NCBI GenBank assembly: GCA_009782405.1
Contig: WRJC01000011.1
Coordinates: forward strand, 1-64,000
Length of the DNA stretch: 64,000 bases
From: Oscillospiraceae bacterium
GTDB lineage: Bacteria; Bacillota_A; Clostridia; Oscillospirales; WRJC01
Reading direction: 5' to 3'
The notes under the pieces are model-generated. The model did not search any database and was not told where the DNA came from. It worked only from the letters and a program-made list of their open reading frames with translations. Position numbers and translations under genes: made by a program. Shown one piece after another: positions 7,936 to 16,984 of this stretch (the stretch's first letter is position 1; every line of letters starts with the position of its first letter).

Positions 7936-9102
7936 ATGACGCAGCGCGAACGCTACCACAGGTTCATAAAAGACCAGCGTCCCCAGGATATTCCGCTGTG
8001 GGGCGATTGGGTCGGCCCGTATGAAGCTTGGGTGAAACAGGGAATGCCCCCCGCGCCCGAAAAATATAATAAAAAAGGGGGAGCGAGCCAGTATCTGCTC
8101 GACTATTTCGGCTTTGAAGGCAAATATTCCGCTTTTTGGGGATCGGCCAGGCTCCCGGCAAACACAGGCATCATGCCCGGTTTTGACCATGAAGTACTCG
8201 AAAAAAACGAAAACTATATAATCTACCGCAACTACGAGGGAATGATCGTCAAAGAGATGACGCATAAAGACGGCACGCTAGTCACCCAGCAGTACATAGA
8301 TCACGCCTTGCACGGATCTTCCGATTGGCAAAATTTCCGCGATCGGCACCTCGTCACAGACCACCCGGGCCGTTATCCCGATGAAAAGCGCTGGGGGCGC
8401 ATAGTGGAATTGTGCAAGGACAGGGACTGGGTGGTGACTTTGGACGGGGGCAGTTTCTACGGATATCTGCGCAATTGGATGAGCGTCGAGGGAGTATCCA
8501 TCGCGATGTATGAAGAGCCAAAATGGATATGCGAAGTCGTGGATTTTCTATCGGATCATTTCATCAAAATACTTAAACGCGCGGTGACCGACGTGCCGGA
8601 TGTGGACATGGCGATGTTCTGGGAAGATATGTGCTTCAAGACGGGGCCGCTTTGTTCGCCGGCGATGTTTAGGGAATTCTTTTTGCCGGGATACAAAAAA
8701 GTCACAAAATTTTTGCGCGAGCATGGCGTCGCTTCCTTTTGGGTGGATTGCGACGGCAATATAGATCAGCTGATCGATCTATGGATCGAGGGCGGGGTCA
8801 ACGGGTTTTACCCGCTTGAAAGGGCTTCGGGAATGGATGCCTACGCGCTCAAGCAAAAATACAAAAACCGGATTTTGCTTTGGGGGGGAATCGACAAGCG
8901 GGCAATAGCCGCCGGGCCCGAGGCGATCGAGGGCGAACTTTTACACGCCTGCAAAGCGGCCGAACTGGGAGGGTACATACCGCTTGTCGACCACGGAGTC
9001 CCTGACGACGTCAGCTTTAAAAATTTTTGCCATTACGATCTTCGGCGCAAAGAAATGTTCGGCCTCGAACCGCTTCCATCAAACAATGCGTTTGAACTGT
9101 AG
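7936..9102 (+). CDS. Uroporphyrinogen decarboxylase (HemE)-family protein, putative methyltransferase-like
   Basis: A 388-residue member of the URO-D superfamily (MtaA/CmuA/HemE-like TIM barrel). Recognisable blocks are YHRFIKDQRPQDIPLWGDW at the N-terminus, DGGSFYGYLRNWM, EDMCFKTGPLCSPAMF, a FWVDCDGN loop, RILLWGGIDKR, and the closing PLVDHGVPDDVSFKNF. Corrinoid methyltransferases of this fold use His-x-Cys plus a distal Cys to bind zinc. Here the His is replaced (VDCDGN) and the distal site reads VDHGVPDD, so the usual zinc triad is not complete. It is the first of three genes (with a GH5-like glycosidase and an AEC permease) behind its own promoter. It is unlikely to be the heme-pathway decarboxylase because no other heme gene is near. 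The substrate is unknown. Confidence 0.82.
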   Translation: MTQRERYHRFIKDQRPQDIPLWGDWVGPYEAWVKQGMPPAPEKYNKKGGASQYLLDYFGFEGKYSAFWGSARLPANTGIMPGFDHEVLEKNENYIIYRNYEGMIVKEMTHKDGTLVTQQYIDHALHGSSDWQNFRDRHLVTDHPGRYPDEKRWGRIVELCKDRDWVVTLDGGSFYGYLRNWMSVEGVSIAMYEEPKWICEVVDFLSDHFIKILKRAVTDVPDVDMAMFWEDMCFKTGPLCSPAMFREFFLPGYKKVTKFLREHGVASFWVDCDGNIDQLIDLWIEGGVNGFYPLERASGMDAYALKQKYKNRILLWGGIDKRAIAAGPEAIEGELLHACKAAELGGYIPLVDHGVPDDVSFKNFCHYDLRRKEMFGLEPLPSNNAFEL

Positions 9103-9114
9103 GAGGAAATCAAA

Positions 9115-10383
9115 ATGAAAACAAACCTCAGCATAAAAGGAAAATCTTTTTATATAAACGGCGTGAAAACCTATAGCGAAATACCGGGGGCAAATCCGGC
9201 ATCGTTCGGGCTTTTGTGGAATCAACGGGTTATTCAAGGCGTATTTGACGATAAAACAGACAAAACGCGTTTCAATCTGTTCAAAGACAAAATTTTCGAC
9301 TCCGAACGCAACACAAAAAACCTGATCGCTTCGCTTCCCGAATGGAGCGCATACGGATTAAAAGCCATAACGGTAGGATTTCAAGGAGGCTGGCCGGTGA
9401 AATGCGCCGATGTCCGTGATATAGACAACAACCCGTTCGGAACGGACGGATTGTCGCTTGACGAATCATATGCAAAAAGAATGGATGAAATTATCCGCTC
9501 CGCCGACGAACTGGGGATGATTGTGATTGTAAGCTTTTTGTATTGGGCTCAGTGCAACCGCATCAAGGACGGGCGTTCCGTGGCAAACGCAGTAAAAACG
9601 GGCGCGAAATTTTTGCGCGAAGGCGGTTATTCCAATGTCGTCATAGAAGTGGCGAACGAATACAACATACAGCCGTTTAATTCCCATCCCATAGCGCATT
9701 CGCCGGAAGGGATGTCGATGCTCCTCAAAATCGCGCGGGAACATTCCGGGGGAATGCCGGTCGGTTCTTCGGGCGGCGGGGGTATGGCGGACAAAGAAGT
9801 GATTGAAGAAAGCGATGTTGCCATCATACACGGAAACGGACAGACAAGAGGGGAGTATTACGATTTTGTAAACAGGGTCAAAGGATGGGCGGGCGAAAAA
9901 CCCGTATTATGCAATGAAGATTCGCCGTGCTGCACCCGCGTCGATATAGGGCTTGAAACAAACACGTCATGGGGTTATTACAACAATTTCACAAAACAGA
10001 TACCTCCCGCCGATTACGGGGTCACGCCGGGCGAAGATTTGTTTTTCGCCCGAAGGGTTGCACGGGCCATAGGGTTGCCTGTCGAAAATTTGCCGTTTGA
10101 AGAGCAATTTTACCTGCAGGGATTTGAGGATTGGACGATGTTTCACGGAATGAGGGCAATACGCCTTGCGGCGGAATTTCCGGAAACCGTCGATTACGTA
10201 GATTTTTACCTGAACGGCAAAAAAATATACCGCAGTTACGACGAACCGTTTTTTTTGCGCAGGGAAACCACTTGGCTTTGCGAACCGGTGAAATTGGCGT
10301 ATGAATACGGAGAATGGAAAGCTGTGGTAAAACTGCGCGATGGAACTTCGCTGGAAAAAACAGAAAAGACAAATGACAAATGA
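9115..10383 (+). CDS. GH-A clan glycoside hydrolase, GH5/cellulase-like, cytoplasmic
   Basis: A 422-residue (beta/alpha)8 protein without signal peptide. The clan GH-A pattern is visible: VVIEVANEYN with Asn181-Glu182 as the expected acid/base pair, and VLCNEDSP with Glu268 as the candidate nucleophile. After the barrel, from about residue 355, a short beta-rich segment (VDYVDFYLNGKKIY) resembles the accessory strands of intracellular glycosidases. It begins 12 bases after the HemE-like gene with AGGAGG upstream, and its stop overlaps the AEC permease start, so it belongs to the same operon. Lack of secretion suggests it acts on an imported oligosaccharide or glycoside. The family number is uncertain and the substrate unknown. 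Confidence 0.75.
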   Translation: MKTNLSIKGKSFYINGVKTYSEIPGANPASFGLLWNQRVIQGVFDDKTDKTRFNLFKDKIFDSERNTKNLIASLPEWSAYGLKAITVGFQGGWPVKCADVRDIDNNPFGTDGLSLDESYAKRMDEIIRSADELGMIVIVSFLYWAQCNRIKDGRSVANAVKTGAKFLREGGYSNVVIEVANEYNIQPFNSHPIAHSPEGMSMLLKIAREHSGGMPVGSSGGGGMADKEVIEESDVAIIHGNGQTRGEYYDFVNRVKGWAGEKPVLCNEDSPCCTRVDIGLETNTSWGYYNNFTKQIPPADYGVTPGEDLFFARRVARAIGLPVENLPFEEQFYLQGFEDWTMFHGMRAIRLAAEFPETVDYVDFYLNGKKIYRSYDEPFFLRRETTWLCEPVKLAYEYGEWKAVVKLRDGTSLEKTEKTNDK

Positions 10384-11336
10384 ATATATTTGCAAGCATT
10401 ATACTCAAAAGCATTATTCCCATATTTGTATTGATATTTTTGGGATATATCGCAGACAAAAAATTCAAGCTGGACATGAACACGCTCACGAAAATAAATT
10501 TTTATTTGTTTGTTCCGGCTTTTTCGTTTGCCAATATATATTCCACCGACATTTCCTCTGATTTGGTTCGCGTTATCGCCTTGAATTCCGTATTTCTCGG
10601 AATTAATTTCGCATTCGGGGCTACGGCGGCGAAATTATTGAAACTTCCGAAAAAAACGGGAAAAGCGTTCGAAAATTCGATCATGTTCTACAATTCGGGA
10701 AATATAGGCGTTTCGCTGATGACGCTGGTGTTTTCGAACCCTCCGTTTGTCGTAGACGGCGCGGCCCCCTATCTTGAAACGGCGCTGGCGGTGCAGATAA
10801 TGACGCTTCTTGTGCAAAACGTCACAACCAACACAATCGGATTCGTCAACAGCGGAGGCGAAGGAATGAATTTAAAATCGGGAATTGCCCGAGTGGCGAA
10901 AATGCCGACGCTTTACGCTGTCATATTCGCCGTACTTTTAAAATTCGCGCCTTTTGATTTCACCGCCAATCCGATATGGACTGTTTTTGACTATTTGCGA
11001 AACGGAATGGTCAGCGTGGCTTTGGTGACGCTGGGAGTGCAGCTCTCAAAAACAAAAATAAACCTCAAAATGAAACTCCCGTATTTGGCGGTGTTTTGCA
11101 GGCTCATATGCGGGCCGGCGGCGGCTTTCGCGCTCATAAAATTGTTCGGGTTCGGCGGCGTGACCGCGCAGGCAATATTTATCGCTTCATCGGCCCCGAC
11201 GGCGGTGAATACAGCCTTGCTTTCGGCAGAGTGCAAGGGAGATTCCGAATTTGCCGTGCAAACGGTCACGATTTCGACTTTGCTTTCCGCCGCCACGATG
11301 ACGACCGCCGTTTATTTGGCTTATATTTTGTTTTAG
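10380..11336 (+). CDS. AEC-family transporter (auxin efflux carrier / malate permease type)
   Basis: A 318-residue inner-membrane protein with about ten hydrophobic helices in two inverted halves separated near residue 165. The AEC pattern includes LGYIADKKF near the N-terminus, FYNSGNIGVSLM (the broken helix with a conserved Asn), MVSVALVTLGVQLS, and SSAPTAVNTALLSAE, the second crossover helix. Family members carry small organic anions such as malate or other weak acids. The start overlaps the previous stop (ATGA), implying coupling. Being in an operon with a glycosidase and a HemE-like protein, it may move an aglycone or an acidic product, but this is inference. Confidence 0.87.
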   Translation: MNIFASIILKSIIPIFVLIFLGYIADKKFKLDMNTLTKINFYLFVPAFSFANIYSTDISSDLVRVIALNSVFLGINFAFGATAAKLLKLPKKTGKAFENSIMFYNSGNIGVSLMTLVFSNPPFVVDGAAPYLETALAVQIMTLLVQNVTTNTIGFVNSGGEGMNLKSGIARVAKMPTLYAVIFAVLLKFAPFDFTANPIWTVFDYLRNGMVSVALVTLGVQLSKTKINLKMKLPYLAVFCRLICGPAAAFALIKLFGFGGVTAQAIFIASSAPTAVNTALLSAECKGDSEFAVQTVTISTLLSAATMTTAVYLAYILF

Positions 11337-11355
11337 CCGGAAAAAAGCGCAAACC

Positions 11356-12078
11356 CTATCCTCCAAGGTAAGCTTTGACTACTTTTTCATCGTTTAGCAG
11401 CTCATGCCCTTTTCCTTCAAGCACAATATTGCCCGTGTCCAATACATATCCGTATTCCGCCAATCCCAACGCCATTTTCGCATTTTGCTCCACGAGCAAT
11501 ATCGTGGCGCCTTCTTTGTTCAGGCTTTCCACGATATTGGTGATGTCGCGAACGATAAGGGGGGCGATGCCCATCGAAGGTTCGTCCATTAATAAAAGTT
11601 TAGGTTCCAGCATGAGCCCGCGGCCGATCGCAAGCATTTGCTGTTCGCCCCCGGAGAGGGTCCCTCCTTGCTGTTTTTGGCGCGCTGCCAAAATCGGGAA
11701 ACGTTCAAATACCCTATGCAAGCGGCGTTTGCGCTCCTGCGCGTTTTTTAGGGTATATGCGCCAAGCTCGAGATTTTCCGTGACAGTGAGGTTTTTGAAG
11801 ATTTGCCTCCCTTCGGGCAAATGGATCAAACCACGCCTGACGATTTCATGGGCGGGCTTGTTTGTTATGTCTTCGCCGCAAAAAATAATTTTTCCGGCAG
11901 ATGGTTTCGTTATGCCTGAAACCGTCCTGAGAGTGGTGCTTTTTCCCGCTCCGTTGCTTCCGAGCAACGTCACGATCTGCCCCTGCTTTACTTCGAAGCT
12001 TATGCCGTTCAGCGCCGCCACTTTCCCGTAATATGTTTCCAAATTTTCGACTTTGAGAAACGCATTTTTATCATTCAT
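11356..12078 (-). CDS. livF: Branched-chain amino acid-type ABC importer, ATPase LivF
   Basis: A 240-residue ABC ATPase, last gene of the leftward five-gene importer operon. Walker A GSNGAGKST near residue 36, Q-loop, signature LSGGEQQM, Walker B LLLMDEPSMGIAP and H-loop region LLVEQN are present. The LivF-specific ETYYGKVAALNGI start and the EGKGHELLND-x-VVKAYLGG end separate it from LivG. I start it at ATG 12078, just after the livG stop, instead of an in-frame start 30 bases upstream that would run into livG. It ends 20 bases from the convergent AEC gene. The substrate may be a branched-chain amino acid, but amide or urea relatives look similar. Confidence 0.92.
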   Translation of the reverse strand: MNDKNAFLKVENLETYYGKVAALNGISFEVKQGQIVTLLGSNGAGKSTTLRTVSGITKPSAGKIIFCGEDITNKPAHEIVRRGLIHLPEGRQIFKNLTVTENLELGAYTLKNAQERKRRLHRVFERFPILAARQKQQGGTLSGGEQQMLAIGRGLMLEPKLLLMDEPSMGIAPLIVRDITNIVESLNKEGATILLVEQNAKMALGLAEYGYVLDTGNIVLEGKGHELLNDEKVVKAYLGG

Positions 12079-12079
12079 C

Positions 12080-12844
12080 TTATTCGTTAATCCCCAAGTA
12101 TGCCTCAATCACATGAGGGTCGGATTGCACTTCGGCAGGGGTTCCCTCCGCGATTTTGGTGCCGAAATTTATTACTATCACTCTTTCGGATACTTTCATG
12201 ACCAAATCCATATCGTGCTCAATCAAAAAAACCGTTATGTCGAAATCTTTGCGTATGCGCCGTATAAGTTCCACAAGACTGTCTTTTTCTTCGCGGTTCA
12301 GGCCCGCAGCGGGTTCATCGAAAAGCAAAAGCTGCGGCTTTGCTGCCAAGGCTCGCGCCCATTCGGTTCGCCGTTGGTCCCCATATGACAAATTTTTGGC
12401 AATTTCGTCCTTTTTGTCGAATATGCCCACGTAATCAAGATAAAATTCGGCGTTCTTGAGTATTTCGCTTTCTTCGCGCCGTTCGGCCGGATGTCTCAGC
12501 AATGCGCCTATGACCGATTGCCTGCTCACCCTGTGGGTGCCGCTCATTACATTTTCCATAACCGTCAAATTTTTGAACAGCCGCACATTTTGAAATGTGC
12601 GGATTATGCCTTTATGCGTGATTTTGTACGGTTTGAGTTTGATGAGCGTTTCGCCGTTGAACAGAATGTCGCCGGATGTGGCGCCGTAAAAACCGGTTAT
12701 GCAATTGAATACGGAAGTTTTTCCCGCGCCGTTAGGGCCGATCAAAGAGGTGATGGTACCCTTTTCTATATCGAAACTCAAATTTTCAATTGCGGTAATC
12801 CCGGAAAAACGCATCGTCAAGTTGTTTATCTGCATCAAAGCCAT
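12080..12844 (-). CDS. livG: Branched-chain amino acid-type ABC importer, ATPase LivG
   Basis: A 254-residue ABC ATPase pairing with LivF on the LivHM membrane dimer. Walker A GPNGAGKT near residue 36, the LivG-type IIRTFQNVRLF Q-loop segment, a weakly conserved signature LSYGDQRR, Walker B LLLFDEPAAGLN, and HDMDLVM are readable, as is the C-terminal EGTPAEVQSDPHVIEAYLG typical of this subunit. It directly precedes livF (no gap) and follows livM by 16 bases in transcription order. Length is normal. Confidence 0.93.
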   Translation of the reverse strand: MALMQINNLTMRFSGITAIENLSFDIEKGTITSLIGPNGAGKTSVFNCITGFYGATSGDILFNGETLIKLKPYKITHKGIIRTFQNVRLFKNLTVMENVMSGTHRVSRQSVIGALLRHPAERREESEILKNAEFYLDYVGIFDKKDEIAKNLSYGDQRRTEWARALAAKPQLLLFDEPAAGLNREEKDSLVELIRRIRKDFDITVFLIEHDMDLVMKVSERVIVINFGTKIAEGTPAEVQSDPHVIEAYLGINE

Positions 12845-12860
12845 GAATTCTTGTCCTTTT

Positions 12861-13832
12861 TCATTTTTTTGCGTATGCCCGTTTTCTTTCAGGCCACAAA
12901 CCCTGCGGCCTTTTTATCATCACTATTATCAAAAGTAGCCCGAAAAACAACATCCTCATGTCCCCGACGATCGGCACATCCCTGAAAATTTCGGGGAATA
13001 TGGCAAAGAAAGCGGCTCCGACTATCACACCCGGAATTTTTCCCATACCTCCCAAAATTACTGCAAGCATGATATTCGCAGATTGCGTGAAATCAAATGA
13101 TCCCGGGGATATCGCCGCCATCCTCACGGCATAAAAACTGCCGGTCACCCCTCCCAAAACAGCTCCAATGATATATGCGCGCATTTTGTAGCTCGTGGTG
13201 TTTACGCCCATCGCCTGGGCAGCATCCTCATCTTCGCGTATATATGCGAGCGCCCTGCCGAAACGCGAATTTCTAATCCTGTTCGATATGAAAATGAACA
13301 AAACCACTAAAATCAAAAAAACATAGTACCAGTGGATTATCTGGGTCAAATGCAGTCCGAAAAAATCCGGCCTCGCAATTGCGTTTATTCCGGTCGCTGA
13401 ACCCGTGATTTCCAAATTGCGCGCGGTTATCCGCACAATTTCCGCAAATCCCAAAGTCACAATCGCCAAATAATCGCTTCGCAATTTCAAAGTCGGCGCC
13501 CCGATAATAACTGCGGCAAAAACCGAAACAACAACGGATACGGGTAAAGTCAGCCAAAAATTCCAGCCGAAGGATTTTATCAATATCCCTGTCGTATAGG
13601 CTCCGATGGCAAATTTGGCGGCATAGCCCAAATCGCACATCCCGCAATATCCCACAATAATATTAAGGCCCAAGGCGAGCAGCATATAGAACATCGCATT
13701 TTGCAAAACAGTAAGCACATAGTCGCTTGAAAAAAGCGGAATCAACGCCGTCGCCACAAATATCGCGGCAAATGTCGTGTATCTGCATTTTCTGCTGTCC
13801 ATTTTGCCATATGCCCAATCAATAAAATTCAA
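12861..13832 (-). CDS. livM: Branched-chain amino acid-type ABC importer, permease LivM
   Basis: A permease of about 323 residues with eight or more hydrophobic helices and the LivM pattern: MLLALGLNIIVGYCGMCDLGYAAKFAIGAY spread over two helices, the cytoplasmic EAA-like loop RYAL-equivalent ALAYIREDEDAAQAMGVN, and GGMGKIPGVIVGA near the C-terminus. The start is a TTG at 13832 preceded by GAGGGG six bases upstream in the 14-base gap after livH. A GTG overlapping the livH stop (13850) or ATG 13802 are alternatives. The same open frame extends upstream into livH, but that part reads as nonsense relative to the family and is not coding. Confidence 0.88.
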   Translation of the reverse strand: MNFIDWAYGKMDSRKCRYTTFAAIFVATALIPLFSSDYVLTVLQNAMFYMLLALGLNIIVGYCGMCDLGYAAKFAIGAYTTGILIKSFGWNFWLTLPVSVVVSVFAAVIIGAPTLKLRSDYLAIVTLGFAEIVRITARNLEITGSATGINAIARPDFFGLHLTQIIHWYYVFLILVVLFIFISNRIRNSRFGRALAYIREDEDAAQAMGVNTTSYKMRAYIIGAVLGGVTGSFYAVRMAAISPGSFDFTQSANIMLAVILGGMGKIPGVIVGAAFFAIFPEIFRDVPIVGDMRMLFFGLLLIIVMIKRPQGLWPERKRAYAKK

Positions 13833-13846
13833 TTTTCGCCCCTCGC

Positions 13847-14755
13847 TCACATTCTTTCTATTTCCGATTTGCCCAAAAGTCCGTTTGGCCTCAATATCAA
13901 AATCAAAATAAGAAGGCCGAACGCGAAAACGTCTTTCCATTGCGAACCCAAAAATTGAGTTCCGATGGCTTCGAGCAAACCAAGCAGCAAACCGCCGAGC
14001 ATGGCCCCGGGAATGGAACCTATCCCCCCGATGACAGCCGACGTGAACGCTTTGATTCCTATCGTAAAACCCATGTTGTACTGCACGTTTCCGTAATATA
14101 CGCAGGCGAGCCCGCCCGCAATCGCCGCCAAAGCCGAGCCGATGATGAAAGTCAAGCCGATGATTTTGTTGACGTTGATTCCCATCAGCTTGCAAGTGTC
14201 CTGGTCAAGCGCAATGGCGCGCATGGCTTTTCCGGTCATCGTTCGGCCGATAAAAATGGTCAGCCCGACCATCAATGACGCGGAAACCGCAATGAGCACA
14301 ATCTGTATGTATGTAATTTTTATGCCGCCGAAATTTATTCCGGCCGAATTGTCGAGCCCGCTCGTAAAAAACAGCGGCTGGCTGTTGGTCACCGCCATTA
14401 CGGAGTTATAGATTACGAGCGAAACGCCAATTGCCGTTATTAGAAGCGACAATCTCGGTGCTCCCAACAAAGGCCGGTAAGCGAAACGCTGGGCCAAATA
14501 GCCCAAAACGCCGGAAAGCGCCATGGCTGCGGCGATGGAGCAAAATATTCCCGGCCAACCCGGCATTTTTGCGGACAAAACGCCGAAGACGGACAGGCAC
14601 GCAAAGGCGCCTGTCATATATATGTCTCCGTGCGCAAAATTCAGGAGTTTTATAATCCCGTAAACCATCGAATATCCCAGCGCAATCAGCGCGTAAAACG
14701 AGCCCAAGATCAAACCGTTGACCAATTGCTGAAGGATGACTTCGCCCAAGGACAT
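13847..14755 (-). CDS. livH: Branched-chain amino acid-type ABC importer, permease LivH
   Basis: A 302-residue permease with the LivH signature near its start (LVNGLILGSFYALIALGYSMVYGI), GDIYMTGAF, MRAIALDQDTCKLMGIN as the cytoplasmic coupling loop, and GGIGSIPGAMLGG near the C-terminus. ATG 14755 is chosen because a GGTGG-like site precedes it; an in-frame TTG at 14779 is possible. It lies between the substrate-binding lipoprotein gene and livM in one leftward transcript. Confidence 0.92.
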   Translation of the reverse strand: MSLGEVILQQLVNGLILGSFYALIALGYSMVYGIIKLLNFAHGDIYMTGAFACLSVFGVLSAKMPGWPGIFCSIAAAMALSGVLGYLAQRFAYRPLLGAPRLSLLITAIGVSLVIYNSVMAVTNSQPLFFTSGLDNSAGINFGGIKITYIQIVLIAVSASLMVGLTIFIGRTMTGKAMRAIALDQDTCKLMGINVNKIIGLTFIIGSALAAIAGGLACVYYGNVQYNMGFTIGIKAFTSAVIGGIGSIPGAMLGGLLLGLLEAIGTQFLGSQWKDVFAFGLLILILILRPNGLLGKSEIERM

Positions 14756-14812
14756 TATAGTGAACACCACCGAATCCAAATAAAAAATATCGCAAAAAAT
14801 CGGAAAGCAGAT

Positions 14813-15943
14813 TTATGGGGTTACAAGGATAAATTCCCCGTTTTTGATTTGCAGGATCATGAAGTTGGATATTTCCAGTTCGCGGTCGGGCGTGAATTTT
14901 ATCAATCCCGACAATCCTTTGTATTCTATGTCCTGCACAGCGTCGCGGACTGCTTCCATTTCGATGGTGCCCGCTTTTTCTATGGCAGTTTTTAGAAGAT
15001 AAATCGTGTCGTAGCATAAAGTGGCGTAAGTGCCGGGATCCATCTTGAATTTCGCGTTGTAGTCGGCGATGAATTTTTCCCCGCCTTCGGCAAGTTTTAC
15101 AAAGGGCGGCGACGTCACGTAAACGCTTTCGCCGTCTTCACCGCAGGCTTCGATAAGTTCGACCGAGGCCGAACCGTCGCCGACGCCGATTTCGCCTGTA
15201 TATCCCCCGCGTCGAAGTTGTTTGATTACATTCGAGCCGTCTGCGTGGTATCCGCACCAATAAACAAAATCGGCGCCGGAATTTCTGATAGCGGTCACAA
15301 TGGCTGAAACATCGGGCGCGCCTTTTTCCATGACTTCGACGGCGGCGATTTCAAAGCCGCTTTTCGGCAATTCTTCCGCGCAAATATCCGAAAGGTTTTT
15401 GGTATAGGCGTCGCCTTGGTGGATGAGCGCGATTTTTTTCGTTCCCAATGATTTTAAAAGGCTCGCCAAAGTCACGACTGCGTGGGTTCCGGGGCTGTTG
15501 ATCATGAATGTCTGGTTGAATCCCGCTTTTGTGATGTCCGTGGAATTTGCGCAGGAATCGAGCAACAGCAGTTTCGCGTCGTAAATCGGCTGCAAAGTGG
15601 GCATGAGAGCTCCGGAACCGTATCCCCCAACCACAAAATCGACTCCTCTCGAAATGATTTTCGCCGCCGCTGTGGCCGCCATAGTCGCATCGCAGCCGTC
15701 GTCCGCATCATAAAGCTTGAATTTTTTGCCCAATACCCCGCCTTTATCGTTGATTTCATCTACTGCAAGCTTATACGATTGAAGCATATCGTTCCCGTAA
15801 TACGCTTCAGAACCAGAAAGTGGAGCCATGACGCCTATCAAAATCACGTTTTCGTCGCTTTCGCAGCCGGCAAAAACCAAGCAGCCCGAAATCAACGCCA
15901 ATATCGTCAATGCTGAAAAAACCCTAAATCTTCTTTTATGCAC
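14813..15943 (-). CDS. ABC importer substrate-binding lipoprotein, LivJ/LivK type
   Basis: A 376-residue type I periplasmic-binding-fold protein, first gene of the liv operon. It starts at GTG 15943 behind AGGAG. A lipoprotein signal peptide covers residues 1-27, with ISGC (Cys21) or FAGC (Cys27) as the lipidation site. The mature part begins with LIGVMAPLSGSEAYYGNDML, the typical opening of Leu/Ile/Val-binding proteins. It continues with AVDEINDKGGVLGKKF, FVVGGYGSGALMPT, INSPGTHAV and IALIHQGDAYTKNLSD. The binding residues do not let me name the ligand; an amino acid or short amide is the family expectation. Confidence 0.9.
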   Translation of the reverse strand: MHKRRFRVFSALTILALISGCLVFAGCESDENVILIGVMAPLSGSEAYYGNDMLQSYKLAVDEINDKGGVLGKKFKLYDADDGCDATMAATAAAKIISRGVDFVVGGYGSGALMPTLQPIYDAKLLLLDSCANSTDITKAGFNQTFMINSPGTHAVVTLASLLKSLGTKKIALIHQGDAYTKNLSDICAEELPKSGFEIAAVEVMEKGAPDVSAIVTAIRNSGADFVYWCGYHADGSNVIKQLRRGGYTGEIGVGDGSASVELIEACGEDGESVYVTSPPFVKLAEGGEKFIADYNAKFKMDPGTYATLCYDTIYLLKTAIEKAGTIEMEAVRDAVQDIEYKGLSGLIKFTPDRELEISNFMILQIKNGEFILVTP

Positions 15944-16046
15944 AATAAACTCCTATTCCCCGGCGGATAAAAATTTAATTTTACAGCGCCGCAACCATTT
16001 CACGCCGGTTGATGGCAGCAGTTTCGCAATGGAAAATCCTTTTTAC

Positions 16047-16075
16047 ATTGTACCACGCCATGTTTTTTTTGTCAA
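16047..16075 (-). promoter_or_regulatory. Sigma-A promoter for the liv operon
   Basis: On the minus strand TTGACA (16075-16070) and TACAAT (16052-16047) are separated by 17 bases. The predicted transcript has a leader of about 98 bases before the GTG at 15943, containing two possible stem-loops. Confidence 0.75.
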
Positions 16076-16109
16076 GCGGTTTTTTTAAGTTGCGAAAAAT
16101 TATATTGCT

Positions 16110-16967
16110 TTAAACCGAAGGGTGTTTTTCTGTCCATATGTTGTAAAAAACAACGGCCGCCACGATTATTGTTCCGCCGATCGCCGCAAAAAAACCGGGC
16201 ACTTCGCCTGTAGCCAAAGCTACCCAGATTGGATTCAAAACGGGTTCCATGGCGGTGATGAGGCAGGCGAGCAAAGCCGGCGTCTTTTTTATGCCGAGCG
16301 AAAAAAATATGTAAGCCAAACCGACTTGCACGATACCCAAAAAAATCACAGCCGCCCATGCGCCCAAATCCGCAGTCACTTCAAAAAAGACAAAAGGCAT
16401 CCCTATTGCGGAATTTATGATGAAACCCAAAAACAAAGCCTGCTCGGGATTGGTATCCTGTCTTTTGTTGCATACAAAAACACCCGCGAAAGACAAGCCC
16501 GAAGCGATTGCGAGAATATTGCCAATCAATCCCCCGCTTTCCAAATGGTCGAAAAAAAACAGCAGCATTCCTGAAATAGTCACGGAGACGGCCAGCGCCT
16601 CGCTGATTTTGGGTTTTTTCCCGTAAAATGCGAGTTGAATCAAAATGATGAAAACTGGGGCGCAAAATTGCAACAAAATGGCTGCCGCAGCAGAAGTCAG
16701 CTTGTTTGCGAATACAAACAAAACGGTAGTGGAGGAAAGGCAAATCGCGGCGAGCATATTCCCGAAAGTAAACTCAATTTTTACGCTCTTTCGGTAAACG
16801 GCAAAAACTGCCGCCGCCAATATTGCGCGGAGCCCTATTATGCTCATTGCGCCCCACGGAACAAATTTTATGCATATGCCGCCGAAACTCCAGCATATGG
16901 AAGCGGCCACCATAAAAAAAGGGCCTTTGCGATTGGACGAAAACATAAATATGACATGTCCTTCCAT
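16110..16967 (-). CDS. EamA/DMT-family permease
   Basis: A 285-residue inner-membrane transporter with ten predicted helices in two EamA repeats. The repeats are roughly residues 15-138, with AASICWSFGGICIKF and the LRAILAA segment, and 150-280, with LAIASGLSFAGVFVCNKR and the ITAMEPVLNPIWVAL motif in its last part. Family members export amino acids, nucleotides or small metabolites. It follows the ThuA-like gene by 17 bases and is probably co-transcribed from the promoter at 17668-17696. ATG 16967 has no clear ribosome site; ATG 16946 has GGAAGGA upstream and is an alternative. The substrate cannot be inferred. Confidence 0.85.
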   Translation of the reverse strand: MEGHVIFMFSSNRKGPFFMVAASICWSFGGICIKFVPWGAMSIIGLRAILAAAVFAVYRKSVKIEFTFGNMLAAICLSSTTVLFVFANKLTSAAAAILLQFCAPVFIILIQLAFYGKKPKISEALAVSVTISGMLLFFFDHLESGGLIGNILAIASGLSFAGVFVCNKRQDTNPEQALFLGFIINSAIGMPFVFFEVTADLGAWAAVIFLGIVQVGLAYIFFSLGIKKTPALLACLITAMEPVLNPIWVALATGEVPGFFAAIGGTIIVAAVVFYNIWTEKHPSV

Positions 16968-16984
16968 TTAAATTATATTTTTTG

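Noticed and set aside
13833..14195. N-terminal extension of livM into livH
   Set aside because: The extra about 120 residues do not resemble LivM and overlap an intact livH; a ribosome site supports TTG 13832.
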